Source of the DNA: Pseudoalteromonas umbrosa
Lineage (GTDB): Bacteria > Pseudomonadota > Gammaproteobacteria > Enterobacterales > Alteromonadaceae
Assembly: GCF_030125375.1 (NCBI RefSeq)
Contig: NZ_JASJUU010000001.1
Location: 1,161,354 to 1,225,353, forward strand
Direction of reading: 5' to 3'
Length of the DNA: 64,000 bases
The notes beneath the pieces are model-generated. The model saw only the letters and a program-made list of their open reading frames with translations, was not told where the DNA came from and did no database searches. Shown in pieces: positions 63,530-64,000 of the stretch (position 1 is its first letter; every line of letters begins with the position of its first letter). The translations under genes and the position numbers were made by a program.

Positions 63530-64000
63530 GGTCAAATACGCTAAACGCTGTTTAAAGCGCTCGCTAGGTACCTTGTGCCACAGCTCTTTATCAGACATCT
63601 CTTTACTGAATGCTTCAAGGTCATTTTGCACCACATAACGTTGGATCCGTCTACGAGTAGTCGGAGTATAATCACCGCGGTAACGCAAATCGATTAAGAT
63701 GTCTTTAATTTTAGGATGTAAATTTTCCCAATTTACCGGCCCGTATACCTTAACGCAATCAGCTTTATCACAGATGCGTTTAACATCTTTTGCCATCACT
63801 TCATATGTCTGCTCAAATAATAGGACTTGCTCTTTCGGGCTGACCTCAAAGCCTTGTAAGCCATGTTTTTCTATGAACTCTTTTGCCTCACTGCCATACA
63901 AGCCAGATGCTTTTGCCAGCAATTGGGCGTCTTCAAAAGCAACACCTGCTAGTTTTAAAGCTTGGATAATTTGCTCCGAACTGCGATGCTTCAAATCAAA
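63521..64000 (-). CDS. Pesticin-type (phage-lysozyme-fold) muramidase domain protein, truncated by window edge
   Basis: At least 159 residues of an open minus-strand frame that continues past base 64000, so the N-terminal part is missing. The visible sequence, FDLKHRSSEQIIQALKLAG at the edge, then LLAKASGLYGSEAKEFI, VKRICDK and the C-terminal IKDILIDLRYRGDYTPTTRRRIQRYV, resembles the C-terminal muramidase domain of pesticin, which shares the T4 lysozyme fold. The catalytic glutamate would lie upstream of the visible part. It may be a peptidoglycan hydrolase or toxin; a TTG at 63994 could serve as a start but would remove conserved residues. Confidence 0.62.
   Translation of the reverse strand, partial: FDLKHRSSEQIIQALKLAGVAFEDAQLLAKASGLYGSEAKEFIEKHGLQGFEVSPKEQVLLFEQTYEVMAKDVKRICDKADCVKVYGPVNWENLHPKIKDILIDLRYRGDYTPTTRRRIQRYVVQNDLEAFSKEMSDKELWHKVPSERFKQRLAYLTTT

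Overview
The window is about 64 kb of a chromosome from a marine gammaproteobacterium, most likely Pseudoalteromonas or a close Alteromonadales relative. The evidence is gene content and order: rlmKL-uup with zapC and pyrD nearby, msrC-proQ-prc, yccA-tusDCB-tusE, seqA opposite ybfF-ybfE-fldA-fur, a very large NAD-dependent glutamate dehydrogenase, pepN beside a DUF2835 gene, and AT-rich DNA throughout. Most genes lie on the minus strand. I see no insertion sequence, prophage, integron or CRISPR array.

Layout. 1-9.4 kb: the edge-truncated comEC competence gene, a DUF2062 membrane protein, the rlmKL-glutaredoxin-uup-DUF3466 operon, zapC and pyrD. 9.5-14.3 kb: NAD-glutamate dehydrogenase. 14.5-21.7 kb: a four-gene envelope operon (DUF1302 outer-membrane protein, DUF1329 periplasmic protein, YCF48-like propeller, RND/MMPL-type transporter). 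It has a recognisable promoter, an 18-bp perfect palindrome at the predicted start site and an internal hairpin. 21.7-29.9 kb: DUF2835, pepN, an NhaC antiporter, prc, proQ, a small acidic protein and msrC. 30.5-31.1 kb: four tandem tRNA-Ser(UGA) genes behind one strong promoter. 31.3-33.4 kb: yccA and the tusDCBE sulfur-relay genes that supply tRNA 2-thiouridine synthesis.

33.4-46.0 kb looks like an accessory block between core genes. It holds an unknown lipoprotein, a lipocalin-like protein, a hybrid histidine kinase co-oriented with a TonB-dependent receptor, a three-gene metabolic cassette (FAD oxidoreductase, acetoacetate-decarboxylase-like protein, dienelactone-hydrolase-like protein) and a periplasmic solute-binding protein. 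46-57 kb returns to core functions: ttcA, the branched-chain 2-oxoacid dehydrogenase operon (bkd) behind a region dense in inverted repeats, astE, pgm, seqA and ybfF-DUF2788-ybfE-fldA-fur. 57-64 kb: a small unknown protein, an active-looking eukaryotic-type protein kinase, glnS, two exported proteins of unknown role (one with tectonin-like repeats), a small membrane protein and an edge-truncated pesticin-type lysozyme gene.

The least explained units, and the best candidates for undescribed biology, are the DUF1302/DUF1329/YCF48/RND operon (which could be a trans-envelope export route) and the FAD/ADC-like/hydrolase cassette. The cis-regulatory architecture upstream of bkd and of the DUF1302 operon is also notable. 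All functional statements rest on recognition of sequence motifs and gene order; no database search was run.
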